Assembly (NCBI RefSeq): GCF_001742165.1
Contig: NZ_CP016442.1
Location: 2,294,001-2,358,000, forward strand
Source: Burkholderia stabilis
GTDB taxonomy: Bacteria > Pseudomonadota > Gammaproteobacteria > Burkholderiales > Burkholderiaceae
Length of the DNA stretch: 64,000 nt
Direction: 5' to 3'
Part shown: piece after piece, positions 35,581 through 43,449 of the stretch
How the letters are laid out: each line of letters starts with the position of its first letter
Position numbering within the stretch: the first letter of the stretch is position 1
Translations under genes and position numbers: made by a program
The notes under the pieces: generated by a model
Told to the model about the DNA's origin: nothing
Seen by the model: the letters and a program-made list of their open reading frames with translations, nothing else
Databases searched by the model: none

Positions 35581-36776
35581 GCCGCCGCCTCCGCAAGCTG
35601 GCGCGCACCCGTGATGGCTTGGCGGCGGCTGGCCACCAGCTCGGCCGCATCGCGCACCGGCTTGTCCTCGGTGTGGACGTAGTGCATGAACATCGCCACG
35701 GTCTTGTGGCCCGTCAGCTTCATGCCCACTTTGGTCGGCACGCCCGAATTGGCAATGTCGGTGGTCGAGCGATGGCGGATGCCGTGCGTGCCGACGTGCG
35801 GGACGCCGGCGGCCTTGAGCACCCGGCACCAGCCGCCATAGTGCTCGCCAAAGGTCAGGTGCTTGGCCGGGTCGTTCGGCGATGGCAGGACGTAGGGGCA
35901 GCCCTCCCGGCGCGGCGCCGTCGAAAGCAGCCGATAGGCTTCCTCGCTCATGGGCTTGGAAATGCCGCCGACCTTGCTGTCGGGCCACACCACGCGCCGG
36001 TTCTCGAAGTCCAGCCAGCTCCATTCGAGCGGGCAGATTTCGGAGCGCCGGGCGGCGAACTCGAATTGCAGGCGGATCGCCAGCGGGATGACGTAGTTCT
36101 CCAGCCCCTCCGCCTCCAGCTTCTCCAACTGGCGGAAGATCCGCACCATTTCCTCGTCCACGATGAGCCGGGTTTCCTTGCCCGGCGGGTACATGGGGAC
36201 GTGGCGGCACGGGTTCGTGCCGTCCGGGCGGTAGCCCCACACTTCGGCCAGGTTGAACATCTTGCGCAGCACGCCGAAGGTCTTGTTCGCCTCGGTCGGC
36301 TTGTAGGCCAGTTTCTCCATCAGCCCGGCAATGTCGGGCCGCTTCACGTCATGCACCTTCTTGCGGCCCAGCAGCGGGATGATGTTGCGGTCTATGACGC
36401 CCTGATAGCCGTCCTGCGTGCTGGGCTTGTTGCGCTTCTTGGAGTAGTCCTCCATGAACTTCTTGCACAACTCGGCCATCGTGGGCGCCTTGCGCGCCTC
36501 GGCCTTGGCGCCGCCGGGGTCGCCGCCCCGGCGAACCTCGGCCAGCCAGTCCTGTGCCTTGACTCGTGCCTGTTCGACGGTCAGCTCCCCGTACAGCCCC
36601 AGCGAGGGCTTGCGGGGCTGGCCGGAGTTCGTGCGGTACTGGAGCATGAACACCCGGCGGCCGGTCGGGGTAATCTTGCACAGGAAGCCGGGCACCACGG
36701 TATCTCGCAGTTCAACATCCTTGGCCTGGGGTTGGGCCGACTCCACGGCGGTCTTGGTGAGCTTGATCTTTGCCAT
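35577..36776 (-). CDS. int: Tn4371-type tyrosine integrase
   Basis: A 399-residue tyrosine recombinase. It has an N-terminal DUF4102 arm-binding domain (AKIKLTKTAVESAQP...LRDTVVPGFLCKITPTGRRVFMLQYRT), a core-binding SAM-like domain, and a catalytic domain with R243/R244 (FAARRSEICPLEW), H331-R334 (THGIRHRS) and nucleophile Y366 (FMHYVH). It integrates and excises the ICE. MAKIKL from ATG 36776 is preferred over an upstream ATG at 36794, as AGGAGTC lies 6 nt upstream. Confidence 0.92.
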   Translation of the reverse strand: MAKIKLTKTAVESAQPQAKDVELRDTVVPGFLCKITPTGRRVFMLQYRTNSGQPRKPSLGLYGELTVEQARVKAQDWLAEVRRGGDPGGAKAEARKAPTMAELCKKFMEDYSKKRNKPSTQDGYQGVIDRNIIPLLGRKKVHDVKRPDIAGLMEKLAYKPTEANKTFGVLRKMFNLAEVWGYRPDGTNPCRHVPMYPPGKETRLIVDEEMVRIFRQLEKLEAEGLENYVIPLAIRLQFEFAARRSEICPLEWSWLDFENRRVVWPDSKVGGISKPMSEEAYRLLSTAPRREGCPYVLPSPNDPAKHLTFGEHYGGWCRVLKAAGVPHVGTHGIRHRSTTDIANSGVPTKVGMKLTGHKTVAMFMHYVHTEDKPVRDAAELVASRRQAITGARQLAEAAA

Positions 36777-37068
36777 GATGACTCCTCGGAACAACCCGGA
36801 TTCCAGGAGCCAGATAGGAGCGGCGCGAGGGAAAACCGGGTCAAGTTTCAGAAAGCACCGGCATATGATGGACGCGCGTAAGTTATTGATAAACCTGCTG
36901 TATCTAGCTACGGCGCAGTCCAGCGAACTACCGGGCTGGAGTCATCGTGAAACAAAAAAACGCCCGCGCGAGGCGGGCGGAGGCGAACGAGCACGCCCTC
37001 ACATCAGCGTGTAGTTCTTGTTGTCGGGTTGGCTGGCGCGCGCGATCGGACGCCGCGCCGGGCATGTG
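36777..37068. other. ICE/chromosome junction region
   Basis: 292 bp between integrase and fliT. 36777-36951 is ICE end DNA; it is less GC-rich, with TAAGTTATTGATAAACC and TATCTAGCTA. 36952-36959 is the candidate att octamer and 36961-36979 the fliT terminator stem. No tRNA gene is present, so this is not a tRNA-site integration. Confidence 0.6.
36952..36979 (-). terminator. Rho-independent terminator of fliC/D/T side, with candidate ICE attachment octamer in its T-tract
   Basis: On the minus strand the stem CGCCCGC / GCGGGCG (36961-36967 with 36973-36979) is followed directly by seven T (36960-36954). The octamer TTTTTTGT (36959-36952, minus strand) is within that T-run and fits a TTTTTYRT target. 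It terminates transcription from fliT and limits readthrough into the ICE. Confidence 0.72.
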
Positions 37069-37368
37069 TCAGCGGTTCGCGATGTTCTGGTACTGGCCGA
37101 CGGCCTGTACGCGGCTCATCGCCGCCTGATATTCGTCGGTCAGTTCCTGCTGCGCGCGTTGCGCGTCGGTGAAGATGCGGTCGTTGCTGGCCTGCATGCG
37201 GCGGATCGCGGCGATGCCGGCGGGCGGCTGGTCGGCCGCGAGCGACGCGACGAGCGTCCAGCGCGCGTCGACGAGGCGCACCGCCTCGTCCCAGTCGGCC
37301 ATCGCGGCCGCATGTTCGATCGCATTGGTGAGTGCGTCGATTTGCGCAATCAGTTCGGTCTGTTCCAT
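37069..37368 (-). CDS. fliT: FliT-like flagellar chaperone
   Basis: A 99-residue helical protein (MEQTELIAQIDALTNAIEHAAAMADWDEAVRLVDARWTLV...) directly after fliD. FliT-type proteins bind the FliD cap before export and, in enterics, also restrain FlhDC. Sequence similarity in this family is low, so position after fliD carries much of the call. GGAG precedes the ATG at 37368. 25 nt separate it from the fliD stop. Confidence 0.75.
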   Translation of the reverse strand: MEQTELIAQIDALTNAIEHAAAMADWDEAVRLVDARWTLVASLAADQPPAGIAAIRRMQASNDRIFTDAQRAQQELTDEYQAAMSRVQAVGQYQNIANR

Positions 37369-37393
37369 CTGGACGCTCCTGTCCGGCTAACGA

Positions 37394-38902
37394 TCAGCTC
37401 TTGTTGTTCGACATCGCGCCGGCGCTGTTCGCGCCGCCGAACAGCTGCGTCAGGTACTGGGAATTGCTGTTCATGGTCGCCATCAGCGTGTTGAGCGCGG
37501 TGAACTGGGCCTGGTACTGCGTGGTGAGCTGCGCGACGTAGTTCGACAGGTTCGACTGTTGCTGCGTCACGCTCTTCAGGTCGTTGTTGAGCGCCGTCGT
37601 GCGCGCGGCGATCAGGCCGTTCGTCTGCGTGTAATTCGTGATGTTGGTCGTCAGCTGCTGACCGATCCCGGTCTTGGAGTTGAACAGCGTCGCCACGCCG
37701 GACGGGTTGCTCTGCAGCGCGCCATTGAGCGCCGTGTTGTCGACCTGCAGCGTGCCGTCGGCCTGCAGCGTGACGCCGATCGACGCGAGGTTGACCGTCG
37801 AGCCGGTGCCGCTCACGCCGCTGGCGACGATCGACGCGAGTGCGTTCTTGATCGTGTTCAGCGTCGAGTCGCCGAGCAGCGGGCCTTGCGACGATGCGCC
37901 GGACGTGAAGCTCGACAGCGAGCCCATCGTCGTGACGAGCGTGTTGTACAGCGTCGCGAAGTTGTTGATCGCGGCCGCCTGGGATTTGGTGTCGGCCGCG
38001 ACCGTCAGCGTCTGCGGCTGGCCTGCGGTGACGGCGGCCGAAGTGAGGTTCAGCGTGACGCCGGTGATCGCGCTCGAGACGGCGTTGCTCGCGCTCGTGC
38101 CGGCGATGCCGTTGATCGTGAACGCGGCGTCCTGCGCGGCCGTGCTCTGCTTCCACGCGGCGCTGCCGTTCGCGGACGTGACCGTCGACTGGCCGCCCGT
38201 CGTGCTGGGCGTCGACGTGACGCCGAGGCTGGACAGGCCGTTGTCGCCGGCCACGTTGCTGAGCGAGACGCTGATCGCGTTCGCCGCGCCGGTCGGCGTC
38301 GAGCTGAGCACGAGGTGCGCGCCGTCGGTGCCGTTGACGACCGACGCGACGATGCCGGGATTGCCGGCCGTGTTGTTGATCGCGGCGGCGATGCCGGACA
38401 GCGTGTTGTTCGCGCCGTTCACGTCGACCGTGAACGACTGGCTGCCGAGCGACAGCTTCATCGTGCCGGTGCCGAGCGCGGTCGACGCGCCGAAGGCGGC
38501 CGACGACAACGATTGCGACGTCGCGATCTGCGTGACGCCGAGCGAATAGCTGCCTGCGACAGCGCCCGCGCCTGCGGTCGCGGTGACGCCGGTGCCGCTC
38601 GCGGTGGCGGTGAAGGTGTTCTGCAGCGCGCCGTTCGACAGCGTCGTGAGGCTGGCCTGCAGTGCGCTCAGCGCGGCCGAAAGGGCGCCGAACGCGGAAA
38701 TCTGGGTGTTGTCGCTGGCCTGCTGCGCGCTGAGCGCGGCGGTCTGACCGGCGGTCTTCGCATTGACGAGCGCCGTCACGAGCGAGTTGACGTCCATCGA
38801 CGAGTTGCCGGTCGATCCGCTGATGATCGATTGGGCAGCCTGTTGCAGCGCGCTGTTGGCCGAGCTATTGGCGGCGGTGACGGCGGGATTGATCGTCGAC
38901 AT
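37394..38902 (-). CDS. fliD: flagellar filament cap protein FliD
   Basis: A 502-residue secreted protein. The N-terminal D0 region has SALQQAAQSIISGSTGNSSMDVNSLVTALVNAKTAG. The centre is Ser/Thr/Ala/Gly-rich, with the FliD repeat region and few charged residues. The C-terminus has a coiled-coil helix (NDLKSVTQQQSNLSNYVAQLTTQYQAQFTALNTLMATMNSNSQYLTQLF). It forms the pentamer-like cap under which flagellin polymerises. The start ATG 38902 has GGAG 8-11 nt upstream. Confidence 0.93.
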   Translation of the reverse strand: MSTINPAVTAANSSANSALQQAAQSIISGSTGNSSMDVNSLVTALVNAKTAGQTAALSAQQASDNTQISAFGALSAALSALQASLTTLSNGALQNTFTATASGTGVTATAGAGAVAGSYSLGVTQIATSQSLSSAAFGASTALGTGTMKLSLGSQSFTVDVNGANNTLSGIAAAINNTAGNPGIVASVVNGTDGAHLVLSSTPTGAANAISVSLSNVAGDNGLSSLGVTSTPSTTGGQSTVTSANGSAAWKQSTAAQDAAFTINGIAGTSASNAVSSAITGVTLNLTSAAVTAGQPQTLTVAADTKSQAAAINNFATLYNTLVTTMGSLSSFTSGASSQGPLLGDSTLNTIKNALASIVASGVSGTGSTVNLASIGVTLQADGTLQVDNTALNGALQSNPSGVATLFNSKTGIGQQLTTNITNYTQTNGLIAARTTALNNDLKSVTQQQSNLSNYVAQLTTQYQAQFTALNTLMATMNSNSQYLTQLFGGANSAGAMSNNKS

Positions 38903-38985
38903 CGTAGTGCTCCGTGCGGCGGGTAGTCCGTGAAATTCTGGATGAAGACCTGGCGGCGGGGCAAGGCCCCGCGTGCCAAGTGACT

Positions 38986-39020
38986 ACGGCCGGGCCGCGC
39001 GTTACGCGGGGCCCGGCCGT
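38986..39020 (-). terminator. strong hairpin after fliC
   Basis: ACGGCCGGGCC (38986-38996) pairs with GGCCCGGCCGT (39010-39020), with a further inner CGCG/CGCG pair. It lies 15 nt past the fliC stop on the minus strand. No U-tract follows, so it may attenuate or stabilise the fliC message rather than fully terminate. Confidence 0.6.
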
Positions 39021-39034
39021 GGGTTGCTACGCGA

Positions 39035-40198
39035 TTACTGCAGGAGCTTCAGGACCTGCTGCGGCAGCGAGTTCGCCTGTGCGAGCACCGAGATGCCTGC
39101 TTGCTGCAGCACCTGGTTTTTCGACATGTTCGCGGTTTCCTGCGCGAAGTTCGCGTCGGTGATCTGCGACTGTGCCGACGACAGGTCGGTCGATTCTGCC
39201 TGCTGCGACGTGGCGATTGCCGTGAAGCGGTTTTGTGCCGCACCGAGCTGCGCCTGCACGTTGTTCACCGTTTGCAGCGCGTTGTCGATCGACACCATCG
39301 CGACGTTCGCACCGCTGACCGTGCTGATGTCGAGGCCCGACACGGTTGCCGGCTTGTTGACGGCGTTGATCTGCGCAATGGCGTTGTTGATCGCGGTGAG
39401 CGCCGCCGCCGACGTGTTGCCCGCGCTGGCTGCGCTCGCCGAGAGCGCCAGTGCACCGACTGCGGCGCCCGTGCCGCCCGTTGCGCCGGTGCCGAACACG
39501 GTCTGGGCAACGGTTTGCGAGATGGCGCCGCCGTTTTGGTCGGTGAACGTGTAACCACCCTTACCGTCCGACAGCACGTTGATCGCGGTAATCGCAACGC
39601 TGCCCGCCGCCGACGTGTACACGCCGGTGTTGTCGAGGCTCAGGCCCGTCACCGTGCCGACCGTCTGGCCCTTCTGCACCAGGCCGCCGCCGATTTGCGC
39701 GGCCGACATGCTTTGGCTCAGGTCCAGCGAGATCGTCTGGCCGACGTTTGCGCCAACCTGGAACGACACGATGCCTGCGTTGCCGTTCAGGATGTTCGTG
39801 CCGTTGTACGTCGTTTGCGACGCGATACGGTTCACTTCCTGGATCTGTTGCGCAACTTCTTGCTGCAGTGCGGCCTGGTCGGTCGTGGACATCGTGCCCG
39901 TCGACGCCTGGACGGCCAGCTGGCGGATACGCTGCAGGCTGTTCGTCAGCGACGACAGTGCGCTCGATGCCGTTTGAATCATCGACACGCCGTCGTTCGC
40001 GTTCGACACGCCCTGGTTCAGGCCGTTGATCTGCGTTTGCATCCGCGTCGAGATCGCGAGGCCGGCAGCGTCGTCCGCTGCGCTGTTGATGCGCTTGCCC
40101 GACGACAGGCGGGTGATTGCCTGCGACAGGGCGTTTTGCGAGCCGTTGAGGTTCTGCTGTGCAACCAGCGAGTTGATGTTGCTGTTAATTCCGAGCAT
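39035..40198 (-). CDS. fliC: flagellin FliC
   Basis: A 387-residue flagellin. The N-terminal D0/D1 is MLGINSNINSLVAQQNLNGSQNALSQAITRLSSGKRINSAADDAAGLAIS, with the TLR5-type segment LQRIRQLAVQ, and the C-terminal D1/D0 ends ...VLQQAGISVLAQANSLPQQVLKLLQ. The middle (about 175-285) is short and variable. The size fits the shorter type II flagellins of Burkholderia. It is preceded by a sigma-28 promoter match and followed by fliD. Confidence 0.96.
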   Translation of the reverse strand: MLGINSNINSLVAQQNLNGSQNALSQAITRLSSGKRINSAADDAAGLAISTRMQTQINGLNQGVSNANDGVSMIQTASSALSSLTNSLQRIRQLAVQASTGTMSTTDQAALQQEVAQQIQEVNRIASQTTYNGTNILNGNAGIVSFQVGANVGQTISLDLSQSMSAAQIGGGLVQKGQTVGTVTGLSLDNTGVYTSAAGSVAITAINVLSDGKGGYTFTDQNGGAISQTVAQTVFGTGATGGTGAAVGALALSASAASAGNTSAAALTAINNAIAQINAVNKPATVSGLDISTVSGANVAMVSIDNALQTVNNVQAQLGAAQNRFTAIATSQQAESTDLSSAQSQITDANFAQETANMSKNQVLQQAGISVLAQANSLPQQVLKLLQ

Positions 40199-40716
40199 GG
40201 AAAATCTCCTGTTTAAGCCGAAAGCCCTGAAAAGCCGTTTTGGCGTCGGCGGAAGCACTCGTTCATTGCTGGCCGCCTCAGAGCAGGATTTCGGCGTACC
40301 AAAACAAAACTTGAGGGGCACGTTGAGATTCGGCCCGATTTTTTATCCTTCTTTGTCATTTCGAACCGACCCGGCCAGGCGGTCCGACTAATGGGGGCGG
40401 AGACCGGCCCGCCGGAGGAGTGGCAACGCTGTGCACATGAATTCGACAAAAGGATGGTTTTGTCTGTGATTCCCTGATATGATGGCGGGCTGAATTGAGA
40501 TTTCTGTCACGCCTTTGCCGGTTTCGGCATGTCTGCTGGCAGTCAAACGCGGCGCTGCACGCGGTTGTGAAGCGTACTCGCGGTGCTTTCCGCCTCTCTT
40601 TTCCGGCCTCCGAGGCCGTATTTCCGCTCGTTTCGCCTGTTGTGGGGACGCTCGGATGGCCGGTGCGTGGCGCTTGGCCGCTACGTTTTTGACCGTTTAA
40701 GCAATTTAGGAACGAC
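40199..40716. other. 518-bp divergent intergenic region fliC / rpsU
   Basis: Carries the fliC leader (~85 nt), the sigma-28 promoter (40288-40314), and the upstream region of rpsU. TATGAT (near 40480) is a -10-like element for rpsU with only a weak -35. No gene is supported. Confidence 0.6.
40288..40314 (-). promoter_or_regulatory. sigma-28 (FliA) promoter of fliC
   Basis: On the minus strand TCAAGTTT, 11-nt spacer, GCCGAAAT, against the FliA consensus TAAAGTTT-N11-GCCGATAA (7/8 and 6/8 matches with exact spacing). It predicts transcription starting about 80 nt before the fliC ATG. Confidence 0.85.
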
Positions 40717-40929
40717 ATGACGACGATTCTTCTGAAAGAAAACGAGCCGTTCGAAGTGGCGATTCGCCGCTTTCGTCGCGCTATCGAAAAAAACGGCCTG
40801 ATCGCTGAACTGCGTGAACGCCAGTCTTACGAAAAGCCGACCGCAGTCCGCAAGCGCAAGAAGGCAGCAGCCGTCAAGCGCCTGCACAAGCGCCTGCGCA
40901 GCCAGATGCTGCCGAAGAAGCTCCACTAA
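40717..40929 (+). CDS. rpsU: 30S ribosomal protein S21
   Basis: A 70-residue basic protein, [29 protein letters not shown]...[19 protein letters not shown], typical bacterial bS21. S21 aids mRNA start-site recognition on the 30S subunit. It is divergent from fliC and followed by a good intrinsic terminator, so it is probably a single-gene transcript here rather than part of an rpsU-dnaG operon. Confidence 0.96.
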   Translation: MTTILLKENEPFEVAIRRFRRAIEKNGLIAELRERQSYEKPTAVRKRKKAAAVKRLHKRLRSQMLPKKLH

Positions 40930-40951
40930 GAGCGTCTTACGGTTCGCCGCG

Positions 40952-40999
40952 AAACGGCGGAGTGTGCTTCGAAAGAAGCCGCTCCGCCGTTTTGCTTTT
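40952..40999 (+). terminator. intrinsic terminator of rpsU
   Basis: AAACGGCGGAG (40952-40962) pairs with CTCCGCCGTTT (40982-40992), followed by a U-rich TTTTGCTTTT run. It lies 23 nt after the rpsU stop. Confidence 0.85.
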
Positions 41000-41096
41000 G
41001 CGGCCCGGAATCGTGTAAAAGCCGCGGCGCCGGGCGCTCTCGCGGCGGTTCCGGTCGGCGGAGTGCGACGGCCCGGGGCCGCCGGCGCGTCGTTCG

Positions 41097-43220
41097 TCAG
41101 AAATCGATTTTCGCGCTCAGGCTCACCGTGCGCGGGTCGCCCGGCTTCACATAGTCCGCGTACTGGTATTCCCAGTAACGGCGGTTCAGCACGTTGTCGA
41201 TCGATGCGCGCAACGTCACGTCGTGGCGGCCGGCCCGCGCCAGGTAGCGCGCGCCCGCATTGACGACCAGAAAGCCCGGCGCGTCGAGGCCGCCGGCCGC
41301 GCGCAGCGGCGTTGCGCCGGTGAGTTTCGCGTCGACGCCGAGCGTCAGCCCCGGTATGCCCGGCACCGCATAACCGACGTCGCCGGCGAGCACGAAGCGC
41401 GGCGCGCCCGCGACGCGGTTGCCGTTGTTGCCGATTCCGTTCGCGTACCACGCGTCGAGCAGCATCGCGTCGACGCCCGCGCTCCAGCGCGCGCCGAATT
41501 TCGCGCGCGTGCCGAACTCGATCCCCTGGATCACCGATTCGCCGTCTTGCACGTAGACGTTCGCTGTATTTGCATATTCGGCACTGCGCTCGATGCGGAA
41601 CAGCGCCGCCATCGCGCTCCAGCGCGCGTGCTCGCTCTTGATCCCGAGCTCGTACTGCTTGCTGCGCAGCGGCTTGAGCACCTGCCCCGCGTTTGCGTAG
41701 ACATCGTTCACGCGGCTGCCGGGTTCGAGCGATTCGGCGTAGCTCGCGTACGCGGTGGTCGTCGGCGCGAGCTTGAACATCACCGCGAACGTCGGCGTCA
41801 CGACGCCGTTTTGCCGATAGCCGGGGTCCTCAGTGCCGCCCGGCTGAAACGAGCGCTGCTCGTAGTTCATGTAGCGCACGCCCGCGAGCACCGACCAGCG
41901 ATCGGTGAGCTGCACGGTGTCGCTCGCGAACAGCGATTTCTGCACGATCTCGCTCGTGCGGTACTGGACGAAGCCGTGCGGGCTCTCGTAGCGGTACGGA
42001 TTCGGCGCATAAAGGTTGCCCGTGCCGAGCGGCACGAACACGCTGTCCGCCGAATAGTCGTTCGCCTGCTTCTGCCACGACGCGCCGAGCACGACCTGAT
42101 GGCTGAACGGGCCCGTGCGCAACTTGCCCTCGACCATCGCGCGCCACTGGCTGAAGCGGTGATCCTCCATCCCGACGTAGCGGCTGTCGGTGTAGTTGCC
42201 GGCCGCATCCTGCAGGTACAGCGTGCTTTCGTTGCGGCGGCGCGTCGCCTTGCTGTAGCTGTACACGACGTCGAGCTGCCAGTCGGGCGCGAGCTGGTAT
42301 TGCAGCCCGGCCGTGTAGAGCTGCAGGTTCGTGTTCAGGTACTGGTCCTTGCCGCCGAGGTTCGTCGTGCCACCGCTGATCGTCGCGGGCAGCGCGCCGC
42401 CCGGGTAGCTGCCGGTGAAGATCGACGGCGTCTGACCCGTCGTGCGGCGCTCCTGGTAAAGCGCCCCGAAATTCACCGACAGGTCGCGCGTCAGGTTGGC
42501 CTGCAGCGCGAGCGACACGCTGTCGCGGCGGATGTTGCCGTCGTTGTACGTCTTGCCTTCCTCGTGCGTCGCGTTCAGCCGCGCGCCGAACATGCTGTTC
42601 GGCCCGAAGCGCTGGCCGAGATCGACGTGTTCGGTCCACACATTGGTGCTCCGGTAGCCCACGTCGATGCTGCGCACGGATTCGGCGCCCGGCTGCTTCG
42701 TCACGTAGTTCACGACGCCGCCGGGCGTCACGAAGCCATACAGGAAACCGCCGAGCCCCTTCAGCAGCTCGACGCGCTCGAGCTGCTCGTACGGCATCGT
42801 GATCCCGTACGTGACGAACGGCAGCCCGTCGATCTTGTAGCCGTTCTGCCAGTCGAGCGGCATGCCGCGCACGGTCATGTAGCTGGCCCACGCGCTGTAT
42901 GCGCCGCTGTTGTCGGACACCGATGCGTCGTTCGCGAACACGTCGCCGAGCTTGTACGGCTGGCGCGCCTCGAGTTCTTCCGATGTGACGATCGTCGTCG
43001 AAAACGGCGTGTCGAGCTGGCGTCGCGTGCCGAGCGCGCCAGCCGAGATCGCGTCGGTCAGGTGCTGCGGCGAGTCGTGCGCGGCCGTGATGTTCAGGGC
43101 GGGCAGCACCGCGGCGTCACCGGGCGAATCGTCCGCGTGCGCGAGCGACGCCGCGAAGCAGGCGAAGACGGCGGCCAGGCGGCGCGGCGGGACAGGAGGG
43201 CGAGCAAGGCTGGCAATCAT
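41097..43220 (-). CDS. TonB-dependent siderophore receptor
   Basis: A 707-residue outer-membrane receptor. The signal peptide (about 1-30) is RRLAAVFACFAASLAHA. The plug domain (about 55-165) has PFSTTIVTSEELEARQPYKLGDVFANDASVS, VRGMPLDW and VELLKGLGGFLYGFVTPGGVVNYVTK, the siderophore-receptor plug motif. A 22-strand barrel ends in Phe (SLSAKIDF). It uses TonB energy to import a ferric siderophore; ligand unknown. ATG 43220 is chosen, as the upstream TTG at 43241 would put a hydrophilic extension before the signal peptide. A Fur-box-like site overlaps the promoter area. Confidence 0.9.
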   Translation of the reverse strand: MIASLARPPVPPRRLAAVFACFAASLAHADDSPGDAAVLPALNITAAHDSPQHLTDAISAGALGTRRQLDTPFSTTIVTSEELEARQPYKLGDVFANDASVSDNSGAYSAWASYMTVRGMPLDWQNGYKIDGLPFVTYGITMPYEQLERVELLKGLGGFLYGFVTPGGVVNYVTKQPGAESVRSIDVGYRSTNVWTEHVDLGQRFGPNSMFGARLNATHEEGKTYNDGNIRRDSVSLALQANLTRDLSVNFGALYQERRTTGQTPSIFTGSYPGGALPATISGGTTNLGGKDQYLNTNLQLYTAGLQYQLAPDWQLDVVYSYSKATRRRNESTLYLQDAAGNYTDSRYVGMEDHRFSQWRAMVEGKLRTGPFSHQVVLGASWQKQANDYSADSVFVPLGTGNLYAPNPYRYESPHGFVQYRTSEIVQKSLFASDTVQLTDRWSVLAGVRYMNYEQRSFQPGGTEDPGYRQNGVVTPTFAVMFKLAPTTTAYASYAESLEPGSRVNDVYANAGQVLKPLRSKQYELGIKSEHARWSAMAALFRIERSAEYANTANVYVQDGESVIQGIEFGTRAKFGARWSAGVDAMLLDAWYANGIGNNGNRVAGAPRFVLAGDVGYAVPGIPGLTLGVDAKLTGATPLRAAGGLDAPGFLVVNAGARYLARAGRHDVTLRASIDNVLNRRYWEYQYADYVKPGDPRTVSLSAKIDF

Positions 43221-43237
43221 GGCGATTGAGTAAAAAT

Positions 43238-43256
43238 GCAAGTAAGAATCATTCGC
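43238..43256. promoter_or_regulatory. Fur-box-like site upstream of the siderophore receptor
   Basis: GCAAGTAAGAATCATTCGC matches 12 of 19 positions of the Fur consensus GATAATGATAATCATTATC, including the uninterrupted AATCATT core. It lies 18 bp upstream of the receptor start and on the upstream side of the divergent PepSY gene. Confidence 0.6.
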
Positions 43257-43449
43257 ATTGCGTTAAAATGTCGCGCATCGTATCAAAACCCGCCGAACGC
43301 GCAACAATTCCATGCCGCGCACAAGGACATCCAGCCCCGCCTGGCTTGGCCGGCCAGCTCCTGTGCGGCGCCCGACATCAAATGACCTGCATCCCGTCGA
43401 ACCGGGGCCGCCGCTCGTGCCGGCCCGCCTTTCTTTCGCTGCGCACACG

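Noticed and set aside
35581..36240. Upstream extension of the nuclease gene through the integrase
   Set aside because: The family domain starts at ATG 35580; the extension is a frame shadow of the integrase gene.
36777..37068. tRNA gene as ICE integration site
   Set aside because: No cloverleaf-forming sequence or 3' tRNA duplication near the integrase; the border is a terminator T-tract.
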